64,000 nucleotides of DNA, taken from Cololabis saira (Eukaryota; Chordata; Actinopteri; Beloniformes; Belonidae). Position numbers and translations under genes: made by a program. The stretch is taken from positions 27,469,017 to 27,533,016 of the forward strand of contig NC_084587.1 of assembly GCF_033807715.1 (NCBI RefSeq). Direction: 5' to 3'. Of the stretch, positions 12,394 through 24,609 are shown piece by piece; position 1 is the stretch's first letter; every line of letters begins with the position of its first letter. The notes beneath the pieces were generated by a model that saw only the letters and a list, made by a program, of their open reading frames with translations, did not search any database and had not been told where the DNA came from.

Positions 12394-13110
12394 TAGTTTT
12401 GTCAAGTGATTAAAAAATTGCAAAATTAATTAATTAATCAAGATCTGTAATTAATTATTCTCTCTTTTAATTTCCCCTAAAATTGCTGAGAAAAGCCCTC
12501 AACTTGAGGTGTTTTGCTTTAAATTCATTCAATATTGTGGCAGATCAAAAGATTGAGGTACAGTATAACTAAAAAACTGGCTTTATAAAGTAATATTTTT
12601 TTTATTTATTTTTACAAACTTGAACAGATGCAGTCGTAGCCATCCACTTGGCAAGAACATTCGCCAGCCTCTCGTTCGGAGACCTGCTCATGCGCGCGGT
12701 GCTCTCTATGAGTTCAGTTTGGCGAAGAGCGTTGCTGTGGCTTGATTAATTGCTAACATGTTTGCTGCTAACGTTAGCTGTGGCTGCGCTCGCGACCGGG
12801 TGCTTTGCTTTATATGTTTGAGGCTAAACTTCAGCTGCATCGGTAGTAAGCAAAGTCCTTTCCATAAATAACACATATCACTCTACCCTTATCAATGGTG
12901 CCGTCGGGGCGTTTTTGAAATGTAAATTCCCCATTGACTGGACCAACAACTTTCACGTGCTCCTCTATTTTCACTTTTTTTCTCCGCTACTCACCGTTCC
13001 TCCTCCAGGCCTGTCCAGCTACAATGGGAGCCTAGCAGCATTGCTAAACAAGCCCAAACAGAGTGACAGCCAATCAATGTCCACTTCAAGGTGTGACTGA
13101 TCATTGTTTT
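12394..13110. mobile_element. Second, diverged copy of the 7309-8640 hAT family
   Basis: Starts TAGTTTTGTCAAG and shares the body of the 7309 element in the same order, including the blocks CTTGAACAGATGCAGTC, GAAGAGCGTTGCTGTGG and GGGGCGTTTTTGAAATG. It diverges after about 13100, close to where the repeat at 13127 begins. I could not find its right terminus, so it is truncated or interrupted. Confidence 0.75.
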
Positions 13111-13126
13111 CCACCCTTAAAGGAGC

Positions 13127-13240
13127 ATCAGAATCAGAATCAGAATCAGAAAAAGCTTTATTGCCAGGTCAGACATAAATCAGACGAGAGAACTTGACTC
13201 CGGTTTACACCGATGGCACCATTAATACGGATGCCATTTT
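13127..13240. repeat. ATCAGAATCAGA-headed interspersed repeat, copy 1
   Basis: Tandem ATCAGA units followed by CTTTATTG, CCAGGT and TTGACTCCGGT. The same modules recur in the same order at 32300-32370. The sequence to about 13790 is G-rich (poly-G at about 13410-13419), includes a short TG run at about 13556, and may belong to the same unit. Confidence 0.7.
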
Positions 13241-14060
13241 TAGAGGAAGGATGACACTGGGATGGAGGGAGGAGGAAAAAAAAGGCATCTTCACACTGTG
13301 TAATAATACCTAGTGTCAAGGTGCAAAAAAACACCTCAGCACAGAAAAGCAACATACACACAACAAAACAACATCATAGCTTGTTGGGAATGGGGGGTGA
13401 GCAAGTCGGGGGGGGGGGATCCCGGCACAGTTCATCCAAGTGAGGGCCGCGGCACCGTGGCGCTCGAACTCGAAGTCCGTGTCAGGGGGGCTGATGATAA
13501 GAAGGGAGCCAGGGAAGGCGTTGAAGATGGGGGGCGGGGGGTGTGGTTATCAGCAGTGTGTGTGTGTGTGTGGGCGGTAAGTCTGTGAAAACTTCGCTCC
13601 AGAGCTGCTCTCAGCCATTGTCCTTGATCTTATCAGACGGCTCGGTACAGTTCTGAAAACAAGTCAACAGATGTTTTGTCGTGGGAGAGGGGGAGGGTTA
13701 AGTGGGGGGGCAGAGTCATCTTGTTTACATTCATCCAGGGAAATTGTGGAGGAGGCCACAACCCTGCCAAGCCTTATGACTAAAGCAAAGTTTAGATGTT
13801 TATATGTCCACTTCATAGCAGGTAAGATAAAATTGAAATTTTTTTAGAACAGTGTAGACTGGGGCTGGGCGATATGACCTCAGATTAATATCACGATAAT
13901 TTGGGTAGTTTTACCGCTATTACGATTAGTGATGCATCGATTGTTCGGTAACCGAAATTGTTCGGCCGAAAATGGCAAAAAAACACTTTCGGTGTTCGGT
14001 GGAATAAGTGGGGAAAAAAACGAACAATTAATAACGGCGTTGTAATATAAATAGACTGGC

Positions 14061-14239
14061 CGCTCCGTAACTGTTGCGCACCACATAAATCGTTGGCCAA
14101 CCAAAAACTAACCACATAACGCTCCCGTAATGGTTGCGCACCACATAAATTGTTGGCCAACCAAAAACTAACCACATAACGCTCCCGTAATGGTTGCGCA
14201 CCACATAAATCGTTGGCCAACCAAAAACTAACCACATAA
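14061..14239. repeat. Three-copy 60-bp minisatellite inside the hAT end
   Basis: Units at 14061-14119 (59 bp), 14120-14179 and 14180-14239 (60 bp each). Each contains TTGCGCACCACATAAAT followed by GTTGGCCAACC and AACTAACCACATAA. The second and third units differ at a single site (ATTG/ATCG). The repeat produces an artefactual repetitive open frame on the minus strand. Confidence 0.95.
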
Positions 14240-14310
14240 GAATTTTACCTAAAATTCACCAGCAGGTGGAACCAAAACAACATAAATCAATCTACTACAG
14301 GTGCGTTTAG

Positions 14311-14505
14311 ATGACGAAATCAAACAGCGAAGAGCGTGGAGTGAAGTGGTGCGGTGCAAACATGTCAGCAGTGTGGAAGTATTTTAGAGTGGCAAAGAAT
14401 AATACAAGAATGGCTGTTTGCAATGAATGTTCTGCTCAAATATCTAGAGGGGGCACATCTGCAAAGTCTTTCAGCACTACAAGTTTGATTTATCATTTGA
14501 AATGA
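14311..14505 (+). pseudogene. hAT transposase N-terminus, BED-type zinc finger, truncated
   Basis: A 64-residue frame containing SAVWKYFRVAKNN, then AVCNECSAQISRGG and LIYHLK before a stop. VWKYF, the Cys-x2-Cys pair, ISRGG and the closing His are hallmarks of BED zinc fingers, which sit at the N-terminus of hAT transposases and of ZBED proteins and bind the transposon ends. The frame stops right at HLK, so the final zinc ligand and the whole DDE catalytic region are missing. Its position, 384 bp inside a matching hAT terminus, supports an origin as the first coding segment of the element's own transposase. Confidence 0.75.
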
Positions 14506-14889
14506 TAAAAAACCCTGAGCGCTTTAATGCATTTTTATTGTTTTAAGGCCTATGTTACAATGTTCAGTCAGTTAAGCCTAACGTAAGCTCAAAGAAGGCC
14601 AAAAAAATGATTTTGCTAATTTATTTATTTTAAGTTATTGTTCTTTGCTGGTATAATGTCTGCTGGAATATTTAAGAAATGCTGGGAAATTAAAAAATGT
14701 TCAGTTTTTTATGTTCAACAAAATGTTTTCTACCTTGTTATAATAATAATGATGATTACTATTATTATAGTTAAAAACCAATGCATACCTAAAAATCTGA
14801 ATATAAAAGGCTTATCTATGAAACTTTTCCCTCTCATTACATGTCTTTATATTCCTGCTTTTCAGTAGTGCTGTAAGCCTTCTCTTCAC

Positions 14890-15180
14890 TCACAGAACTC
14901 TTAGTTTTGTGTGTAGTGTGCATGCTGAAATCCCCACTCCAGATTTCTCCAGGTCAGCCTTCTCATTTGGATGTGATGTTTTTCCCAAAATCTGCACCAA
15001 CGCCCAGATACTTCACTTCCTGAATTCACTGTCATCTAAAAAGCTTCTTGATTACCCTTCCAGCAGTTGAAACAGGGATTTCAACGTCCTTGGTAGTTTG
15101 TCTTGTAGCCTTTGGAGATGTTATGTTTTTTGAAAGTATCATTCAGACAGCTTGTTTTTCTTGCTACTTTGGAAAATGAA
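14890..15180 (-). pseudogene. Tc1-like transposase remnant, N-terminal DNA-binding region
   Basis: Read on the minus strand with frameshifts, this gives DVEIPVSTAGRVIKKL and NEKADLEKSGVGISACTL, which resemble the paired-like helix-turn-helix segments of Tc1-like transposases. No single open frame survives. It lies downstream, in minus-strand order, of a C-terminal Tc1 fragment at 15640-15820, so the two cannot be one simple element. Confidence 0.5.
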
Positions 15181-15293
15181 ATAGAGTCAGTCAGGTTCCT
15201 TGTATATGGTGAAACCATCATTCATATTCGCTTGTATGTCTATCCTAAAGAAGGCGTATGATGTAAGCGCCAGTCAAATATAGATACAGATAC

Positions 15294-15353
<60 letters not shown>
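15294..15353. repeat. (TCTA)n microsatellite
   Basis: About 15 tandem tetranucleotide units, essentially perfect. Confidence 0.98.
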
Positions 15354-15639
15354 GATGATTGAAGTTCTGATTAAAAAATCAAACCTGATAAAAAAAACAA
15401 GATCATTTCTTTGTTGTACAAATGCTTCTGTAATAAATTATTTATATCTCTCTTAAACGGTAACAATTTATTAGGATTATGCATTTGCGGGATGAGCAGC
15501 AGAGCTGAATATGTGGGCTGCACCCATGAAAAATTTGCACCAGCTTATTTTGCCATTGACTCTTGTTTGGTGTTTGCTGGATTGGATGATTAGTTTGAAG
15601 AAACAACCCATTTTGGCAATTTAACAATTGATCCATTTA

Positions 15640-15820
15640 ACAGGAGCCTCAGTGTAGAAAAACCATACACAGCCACAACAGCCTGGCACCTCCTCCTCAT
15701 GCTGGTCACACACTTCTGTGGGATGTCATCCCATTCTTCAACCAGCATTTTTCGCAAGTCAACCAACGTGGTTGTGTTGGTCACTTTGGCATGCAGATTC
15801 TTGGTGCAGACACCTGGTGA
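15640..15820 (-). pseudogene. Tc1-like transposase remnant, C-terminal end
   Basis: The minus-strand frame includes LVDLRKMLVEEWDDIPQKC and SMRRRCQAVVAVYG, the typical last stretch of Tc1-like transposases in fish. The upstream catalytic DDE residues and terminal inverted repeats are not recognisable. The surrounding open frame (15590-15964) runs through unrelated sequence on both sides. Confidence 0.7.
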
Positions 15821-15969
15821 CCACTGTAGCACCTGATTGGCAGCAACTGGGGGTACCAAAAGCTTAAAACAAGAATCAATACCAATTACAGCTGTTTGGC
15901 ATTGACAGAGAAGATTTGGCAAATGTCCATGAGAAAAACACATAGACTCAATTCTGCTGCTCATCCCAC

Positions 15970-18840
15970 AAATGCATGTTCCTTACAACTGTGTTACAGT
16001 TTAAAAAAGGAAATAAACAGGCTTTCCAGCGGTATAAAATTCATTGCCAGGAAGCATTTTTACAAAAAAGAAATAATCTACCAAACACAAATTTCCTTAC
16101 TTTTTTTTTTGCTAAATTTATATGAGCCAGTGTTTGCTCGTGAAATAATGCAAAACCTTTTCTGACAGATGTCACTCTTATGGCAGTGAAGATAAGAATA
16201 GAAACACATGATATGCCTTCAACCTTAGCAGAGTAATATACGTGCAGAACACGATTATTCCGATCTTTCACAAATGTACAAACAAATTTCTTAATAGGTC
16301 ACATTACATCAGTGTTATCTAATACTAAGTCAAAAACTTCCCTGTATAAATAAATAAATGTCATTTAAAGAAGGAATTTGAAAGTACAAAGTATATCTAC
16401 TTATACTGGATACACTGTAACAGCTAAGATTATACAGGTAATAATCCAGGCTAATTTTGAAATCGAATACTTGTATAGATTATTTTCTTCTGACCTGGGA
16501 GTACCAACATTCATATTTCCAGAGACTGCACAATTCACAGACCACAGTGTGCTTTATCCACCCACGCAGATAGAGTCACAAAGCATAAATGCTTGTTGTC
16601 CTATTTCATATCAGAGTGTGGTGAAAATGTCTTGTTTGAAATATCACATATTTGTTTGTTTAAGTTCCAGTTACCTTCCTGCTTGTCCTCGATAAAAAAA
16701 GCCAGTCTGTTCCCTTGATAGTCTTTTAACAACCCAACAGCCTTTTTCCACATCAAATTTTTAGCATTGCAGCGAAATGTGTGTACATTTGTTAGGTAGG
16801 GAGACTTTGGCCAATTCTACGCCTTTCCTTTTTTTGCATGACAGAGGTAGAAATGGAAAAAAGAGGACATAAAATATTCTTTCATTCATATTTTATTCTA
16901 ATAAATATGAAAAAACAAGGACAAATCTACTCCCTCATTCATTTGAGGACAGCATTCGGTTGTTGTCACTGCCATTGCAGCTACTGTACATGTGTATTTG
17001 TGTCTCTTGTCTGACTTTTGGGTTTGTTTTTAAACAGCAGGATGTCAAACAAAAGGAAAAAAATACCACTGAAAAGGAAATTAATAAATAATGGTATTGA
17101 AAAAAAAAATAAGGTCAGCAAGAAACTGCTTCATGTATTGTGTCATATTGATATTACTCTATGAAAATAAGCCAAATCATGAGATCCACTTCATTTTAAA
17201 TTTGAATTGTATTTAAGCATTCTGTATTTAGTATCTAAATTTTCATTTTTCAAAGAACTCACATTATGTCAGAGACTTTGAAAAACATTTTTATAAGAAC
17301 TGAATAAATAAACTTTTCCTGTGATGTCAATTAATTTAAATGCACTTGTTAGAAGTGTAGCAGAGCTTGAACTGTTTAAACACTGGGGTTAAAAGAACAT
17401 TGCACAGTATGTTGAAATGAGACTGAGCCATCTTTATGAATATACAATGCAATTTTTCTTGCAATGAATTATTGAAAGAACCTGAAACATTAAAACGACA
17501 CAGGACGGTTGTAGAAAATCATTGGTAAGCCTTGTTAGACAGTCTGATGTAAGGATGAAATAAATTCACCCATTAATTTTTAACCAAAAACCTAATTTGA
17601 CTCATTTTCATGCATGACAAGTGCACCAATGTCTTTAACAATCTATTATTGATGGAAGCGACAAGCATTTACTAATCAACTAAATCTCTCAAAAACCACA
17701 TACAGTATTGCTAGAAAAAGTCAAGAAAATATGAATAATACATATTTTCATTCTTACCTGACATTTTATAAGGAAGATTTAGGACTTTCCTTAACATTTC
17801 CACAATGAGAATTGTATGATATATACAGTATATCTACCGGTATATATCTATACATATATAAATATATGTATAGATATATACATATTTAATTTACACAATA
17901 TAACGTAAATATTACAAGCTATTTTTTTACAATATGGAAAATGAGGATAAAATGGGTTTTACTATTACTTTGACTTTTTTGCAGACAGTGTGAACTTAAG
18001 ATATGTCAAATTTGTGTTACTGAAGAAATAAAAGAAAAAATAATAATGATGTCATTCCAAATAAGTGATTGTAATGATGATAAGGTACAAAAGTAGGATC
18101 TGTGAAAGGCTAAATGTTTGCAGAGCAATGATGGGCAAGAAGCAAGGAGCTCAACAAATGTGTGAGAAAATCATGGAAACATGTGAAAACATTGTTTCTC
18201 AAAGAGGAAGGGATTTGTGTATTATTCCTTCTAAAGTGGATAATATCAGCAAAGGAGTCTAAAAACAGTGTATAGGGCAAAGGAAGGAAGCCTAAACTGG
18301 ACACTAACGATCCGTCCCTCAGAGGGCGCTGCATCAAGAACCATCATTCATGAATAGCTGATACAACCACATGGGAAAGACATTTTTTAGCAGAGCCTGT
18401 ACCTAATTGAGAGAGTGAGTGAGAATGGCTTTCTGTGTCTCCCTTGGTCTTGTGATACACAGGAAACTCATCAAGACTGTACCCTGCCTCTAACCCAAAC
18501 TCTCAACTGGGCTAAATTCCATGTGCCACCACCATTCTTGACTGTCTGTGGATGGAAAAAATATGTTCATTCAGCATCACAGGTGTACTAGTCACTGGTC
18601 TCTCCAAGCTGATCACCTGCATCTGCAGATTTCATTATCCATCCCGACCTTCATCTGTGGACTTTCCTATTTAAACTCGCCTTCTTAGTTGAGTTGTTGT
18701 AACGTCAGATTTATGTCATTTATGTTCTAGCATCCACACAAGAGACAGGTGACTTCACTTTAGAAGGGATTCAGAAGATCCTCAAAAGTTAACCCTCGGG
18801 AGCCAGCCTCAATCCAGAAAAGGATAGCCCTACTAGGACT
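15970..18840. other. No recognisable gene; AT-rich, presumed intron
   Basis: Mostly unique-looking AT-rich DNA. It holds a TATA-type palindromic patch at about 17820-17885 containing ACCGGT, and short A runs. I see no conserved exon or RNA gene. Confidence 0.55.
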
Positions 18841-18844
18841 ACTA

Positions 18845-18896
18845 GGCACTTGGAGCCTAGTAGGGCTACTAGTAGCCCTACTAGGCTCCAAGTGCC
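18845..18896. repeat. Perfect 52-bp palindrome, no spacer
   Basis: Two exactly complementary 26-base arms meet at ACT|AGT with no loop. Each arm runs GGCACTTGGAGCC then TAGTAGGGCTACT (left arm) or the complement (right arm). The bases just outside do not pair. Confidence 0.97.
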
Positions 18897-19379
18897 ACCA
18901 CCAATCCAAATGTACAGTATGACTGTGTGACCAGTATTTCTTAAAAGTGGCTATGGAGGTGATACAGAAGTACCTAGCAAAGTTTATTGATGGCAACACA
19001 GAAACTGTATTTAAATTTAAATTTTAAAAAGCCACCACGAGATCTCAAACTTTTCTGCAGTACTGATCAGACAGTGGTAAAAAGCACTGCACTTGAAAAT
19101 GCTAATGGATATTTATGAATTCACGTACAACCAGTATTTAGTCATGATGTTTGAGTGAGACCGATGAACACAAGGATATGATACTGATAGCTTTTTGGTA
19201 ACAATAATCTCTCCCCTTGCCTCTAATGTAACCGGTTATTACATCAAGCCCTGCAGAGTTTTGTCAGGGTTCCTTGGTCTTCAACCTCCCCTATGTTCTA
19301 AGGGCCATGACCAGAACGAAGTCCTGGTGGCAGACAGCTGGTGCCACAGCATGCCTGCAGAGAAGGTTTCCTGCATATC

Positions 19380-19530
19380 AAACATTCATTCATTCATTCA
19401 TTCATTATCTTACCCGCTTTATCCCTTGCGGGGTCACGGGGGTCTGCTGGAGCCTATCCCAGCTTATTTTAGGTGAGAGGCAGGGGTTCACCCTGGACAG
19501 GTCACCAGTCCATCGCAGGGCCACATATCA
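19380..19530. repeat. Truncated copy of the 'CCCGCTTTATCC' teleost repeat
   Basis: Begins with CATT tandem units and carries ACCCGCTTTATCC, GGGTCACGGGGGTCTGCTGG and CCTGGACAGGTC, then stops near CAGGGCCACATAT. It matches the first 150 bp of the fuller copy at 24683-25041. Confidence 0.85.
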
Positions 19531-19892
19531 AACATGTTTGCAATATTTTTTAGGTGATAAGCCTTTGAAAAAAATGCTGTCATTGACATAACTAACCAAT
19601 GCTAGTTATTTCCATCTTTTCGTAGCAGTGTATCGCGTCATTCAGGCAGCCAATCAGCACAGTTCCTCATTATCATAGCCTCCCCGCCCACTCAGAATCA
19701 AGCATAGATAATGAGGTTAGAAACGTTAAAGATAAAGACATGGCCCAGAGGCTTAATTTCTAATTTATATAGAAAAAACAATAAAAGCTTGTTTTTAAGA
19801 CATTCAAGGCCTGTTTAAAAAAGACATTAAATGCTGAGTTGCTATTCACATTGTTTTTTTTTTTACTTTTCAACAAACAAAAAAAATGATGC

Positions 19893-19895
<3 letters not shown>

Positions 19896-19934
<39 letters not shown>

Positions 19935-20017
19935 ACATATATATACTGTATATATATATATACATACACGCACACACACATATATATACACACACATACA
20001 TACATACATACATACAT

Positions 20018-20070
<53 letters not shown>
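19896..20070. repeat. Compound TA / CATA / CACA microsatellite
   Basis: AT runs flank a central block of ACAC and CATACATA units. All open frames here on both strands are repeat artefacts. Confidence 0.97.
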
Positions 20071-20071
<1 letters not shown>

Positions 20072-23000
20072 TGTACTCATTCAAACTAATGTCCTGTTTA
20101 ACATCCTGTGTATATATGTATATATAGCATCCGGTATATATTGCTACTTAGAACCACTCTTGGCAAGAAAAGACAAAAGCCTCATCATTTCCACAAAACG
20201 AAATGTACTGTCCAGCTTAGACAGCACTTGTCACCAGAGTAGAAGGAAGCATTATAGCTGGAATGGTATATTTTAGATGATCTGAGGATGTTAAGGAATA
20301 TTTTTGGCATTTCCATCCCGTTGCTTGAAGAGTTCTTAACAAGATCACACAGGGGGAAAAAATACAGAAAGAAATCTGAACTGATACGATAATGAAACAC
20401 AGAGTGATCAAGGTGCAATTCATGTTGAAACTTGATTTAAAAAAATATTACATGTAAACGTATTATAAGCCGTGTCATTATCTTTGATAATGTCTTGGAA
20501 AATCTGTTGTGATTTAGGACAAAATACATATAACAAATTTTGCTCTTTATTAAACGACATAAACAATATGACAGAATCACTTAAAATGTGCAGTTTGATG
20601 TGTCCATTTACTCTCACTCCATAATTATAGGTATGCTATTGTGTTTTAGATCAAGAAGCCAGGAACATGCTCCAAATATCAGTTTGTTTGTTATTTCTTT
20701 TTTTGTCAAATGAGTGAGCTGCATATCCCTCAAAATTGTGCACTGGGGCATGAGGAAAAAAATCTACTTTGTTACAATGCTCTACTCATACCGATACTGT
20801 TACCGTGCTATGCAGCAGATAACAAAAAACAGCCATATGATGTTCTGATATACAGCCTGATATACAGCAGTGTCTTCCTACGCGGTGTCCTGACACTAAA
20901 TACCAACTCCAGCTTGGAATTACACATGGATCTAAAGCTCAAGGTTAAACACAAAAACACAAAACTGCACGCTGTATTTGTTCAATGACAGTTTTAAATT
21001 CCAGTTAGTACAGAAGTGTTTGCCATTAAACTAATGGGATTAAAGCATATTCTTACAACATGTAATACACATTTTAACAGATTCTATTTTGTCTTTAATG
21101 TGCACCAGTAATAATTAAACAGTTTAAGCCAGTTCATGGATGTTGTTGTGTATGTCAATGTAAGTTCAAGCTTCAAGTCAAAGGAATAAGTCAATAAATA
21201 ATATCAATTGTCATTTTGATTCATTTTAAACATTTACTCTCACTGGCCACTTTATGTCTGACTGGTATACTTAATAAAGTAATGAGTGTATATATACATG
21301 TGACTATATTAGCTGACTAACAATTATACAATTGTTTGTTTTACCTGTGCAGGAACCTTTCAATGTCACTGTGTTCCTTCCTTTTGGGCCCCCTTCTATA
21401 AATCCATTTTGATTTCCGCACCTCTCACCTTTTCATTCTGTCTGACATTGTGAGGTGAGGATCACAATTTTCCAGCTATTGATTTTAATATATATTTTGT
21501 CTGCTGTCTTTTGTTAATTTATCAGATATTATCTTGTTTATTAGTGCTGGAGGATCCAGGGGAATGTTTTAAAAAAATAATCCTGGCTCAGTTCACAGAA
21601 TAAATGGTAAATGTTCGTTGTTGGCCTGAATTTATTTGAAACATAGAGGCTAGCCACGACTGGTTACAAATAGAAAATGTTACAGGCACAAACAGAGTCA
21701 CAGGTGCATGGCAGCATTTCTTAACATTGTTATGTAAGCCACATGTACAGATGGGTAATTAGGCTTTTACGTGGAACAGAGTAAACAGAGCACAGGTCTC
21801 ACAAGACTGGTCAGCAGAATTATTTCGACCATATTACGTTGGATAGTTTGAAAAGTGTAAATACATGTATAATCTGCACTCAGTGCTACTCGACTGGCCC
21901 AATAAAAGCTGGAGCTAATATTACTGACACTTATTGTCAAAATTAGATTTGTACACATATTCAATCATCTTTATTTCAAAATGATAGTGTAACAGCTTGA
22001 ACATACTGAAACAATGAATGCAAATTACATTTTCTTTATTTTTTATGGTAGCAGCAGCAGCAGTCTTGATATGTTCGAAAAGGAGTCGGAAGCAGTAATA
22101 AACTAATTAACCCTTACCCCTTGGAGATGGACCCTCGTTATAAAATATCAAAAGAATCATACTTAGAAGTTATACACATTAATAGTACAAATTTTACATA
22201 GTATAAATATAAAGTATATATTGTGGGATACCGGAGTCAGAATTGCCATGTACATGCCACTGTATATAAACGCTGTTTACCCCGAGTCCCTGTATTCATC
22301 TAGACATAAAAACTTAGATTATTTACGGTGTGAATTCATATATATCCGTATACAATGTCATTACAAGCATTGTTACTCATAGATATTTCTACACACATTA
22401 AAGCATGCATATACGTATACACCAACAACCAAACAAGTCCAATCCCCCCACCAACCCCTCAACCAGCACCCACCCGTGACAGAACAGGAACAGAACCAGG
22501 AGGTCCTCCGTCCCGATTGGCCAGCACAAGACACCGCACCAACACCAGTACCCGGGCCCCTCACAGAAACACCCGAGAGCCAGCCCAGGCACCCCCCACC
22601 AAATAAGTAAACTAAATAAACACAAATTTACTAGATTGTCAAAACTCAGCGTGAGAGAGAAGTCCGTCAAACTCTGTTGTCACACAAAGAGATGTGTTCA
22701 TCTCGATGACAAATGCCTGCAGGCCTACATTTGTGGAACTGAAGGAAGCTTTTTTTGTCGTTGTTGGTACAAGTAAGAGGGCTTTTATTTGAAAACTGAA
22801 CGAACCAGTGGATCAGAGCCAGGTACATGTACAAAGGTTTTGAAGTTAGACACAGTCTCGTGAAAAATGTTGGTCCATTAAGTTGGAGGATCCCCTATTT
22901 ATTCAGACAAATCAAACCATACAAGGCTCTTTTCCAGGATAAAATAAGTGCGACACATACATCACCTTAACTTTTCTTAATGTGCACAGAGCCATATATT

Positions 23001-23690
23001 GTATGCGGAGAACTCTACTAAGACCATGTAACTAATTGGCATTGCTCCCAAAATTTGCGCAATCAAAGATTAGAGACAGTTTCAGACTTGGACACGTATA
23101 GATACAATTCCTAATAACAGGTTATTTGCCATATTTCTCACTGTAACACATGATGGCATGAACAAATCAGCAACAACTCGTACACACAGTTTGGCACTGG
23201 TGAAAGAGATATAGGTTATAAAGTCTTGTATATTGCATGATTGCCCCAGCATTTTGGGACAGAGACTTCAGAAAGCTGTGTTTCCCTGAAAAGCTCATGG
23301 TAAAGTCTGGGTGAACACAGAAGAAACAAATCCTCTCAGGCTGTGTTGTGTCCTGTTCTTCATGCCACCAAGTTCTCACCACCAGAGAACATAAGGAATC
23401 CAATGTAGATGGATTTAAGGCTTACCCTGGGTGACATGCACTGTACAGTATGTAACTCCTTCCAACTCCCTGACTTGGAAATAGTTAAAGGTTTACAATC
23501 AGGATGTGGCAATTGCACATAAATCTTGTAAGAGCAGCACACTGTCTAGGGAAAAAGCAAGGAATGGGAAAAGCAGCAGCAGTTGATTAAGAAATGTGAA
23601 ATGTAAAATGAAAAAGCAAGGCAGAAAAATGTTAAAACTTACAAAAATTAAACTGACTCCTTAAACTATAAAATAATCCAACCTTCCCTT
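20071..23690. other. No recognisable gene; presumed intron
   Basis: AT-rich sequence with a C-rich patch at 22430-22600. CACTGGCCACTTTAT at about 21241 is a remnant of a common fish repeat; a diverged version (CTCACCAGCCACTTTAA) is at about 63833. I see no exon I can support. Confidence 0.55.
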
Positions 23691-23699
23691 AATTTCCTG

Positions 23700-24080
23700 T
23701 TTTATATTCAGGAAAGGGTGACATGTTACAGTATGAGCAGATATCCCCAGACCGCACACTACCCATCAGTGTCTCCCCTGCTGGGAGACACTGATGCATT
23801 CCCAATTCAAGCAAGAGATGTAATATGTCCAGTGAGTAGTAGGTCTGCCCTGAGGCATTGTTCTGATGGGACATGTTCAAAACACTTCCCCTGCAAGGCA
23901 TCCAGCAGGCATCCTGACCAGATGCCCAAATTGCATCAGCTGGCTCCATCCAATGTGGCTGAGCACCTCAGTGTGGCTCACATTAGAGTTCCTCACCTTA
24001 TCCCCAAGGGGTTAGCCCAGCCACCCTTCACAGGAAGCTCATTTGGGCAACCTCATTCTTTCGGTCACTGCCCAAATTCA
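23700..24080 (-). pseudogene. Decayed non-LTR retrotransposon, C-terminal ORF fragment
   Basis: On the minus strand the DNA follows, with stops and frameshifts, the 3' coding part of a widespread fish LINE: MSFL*RVAGL, a GHLV-like segment, GQDACWMPCRGSVLNMSHQ, then a degraded region. In intact relatives, as I recall them, the corresponding peptide reads roughly RMPPGRLPGEVFRACPTGRR. The clade is uncertain (RTE-like is my best guess). The 153-residue plus-strand frame over the same DNA is antisense to this and not a gene. Confidence 0.55.
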
Positions 24081-24609
24081 TGTATACAGGTGAAGTCTGG
24101 CACAGTTCGACAGCTAAATTTGAGAGCAAGCTCTTTCAGTTCAGCTTTCTCTTCACCAGTACATCTGCATAACTATTAAAAAAATACATTAAATAATTAA
24201 TCAATTTAAAATATTTCACATTGATAAGATTCTTTATATTTTGACATTTTGTATTCCTACAGTATTTTCATTTTTTTTAATTAATTCCTCTTTTTTATTT
24301 CTGGGATTCTTTTACAGATGTATCTTTTTCCTCATCGTATCATTTCACAATGCAGCACTGCAGTATTTTGTCCCTGAAACTAAAAGCCTGCCTCTGAGGA
24401 TTGATGGTATTTAAAGGCTGATCTTTCATTCAGGGGCATTTACTAATTTTGTCTAATAAAAACACATATTTAAAAGTGCATTCTTTCCCGGAAATAACTC
24501 AAAATAAAGAAAATAACAGTGCTTTTCATTGTACGAATCAGATTCAACTTTGTTTGGTTTTTATGTTTCAAACAAAATACAACTTTTTTTTTTCCTTAAT
24601 GCACTCCTG

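Larger units (their letters stand above)
13927..14510 (+). mobile_element. hAT element end with 60-bp tandem repeat and BED-finger fragment
   Basis: Starts TAGTGATGCATCGA; the preceding ATTACGAT (13919-13926) could be its target duplication, but I could not find the partner or the right terminus. Its first 115 bp match, base for base in most places, the complement of the right end of the hAT copy at 54075-55687, so both belong to one family. Inside are a 60-bp tandem array and a BED zinc-finger fragment. It appears to be inserted next to another element fragment starting at 13862 (GGGCTGGGCGATATGA). Confidence 0.75.

Noticed and set aside
14028..14237. Repetitive minus-strand frame that looks like a three-repeat protein
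   Set aside because: It arises because the 60-bp tandem unit is a multiple of three; it sits in a transposon leader.
14061..14239. Possible CRISPR-like array
   Set aside because: The units are contiguous, with no unique spacers, in a vertebrate genome; it is a minisatellite.
23718..24179. 153-residue plus-strand open frame, the longest outside simple repeats
   Set aside because: The minus strand of the same DNA follows a decayed LINE coding region, so this frame is an antisense shadow.
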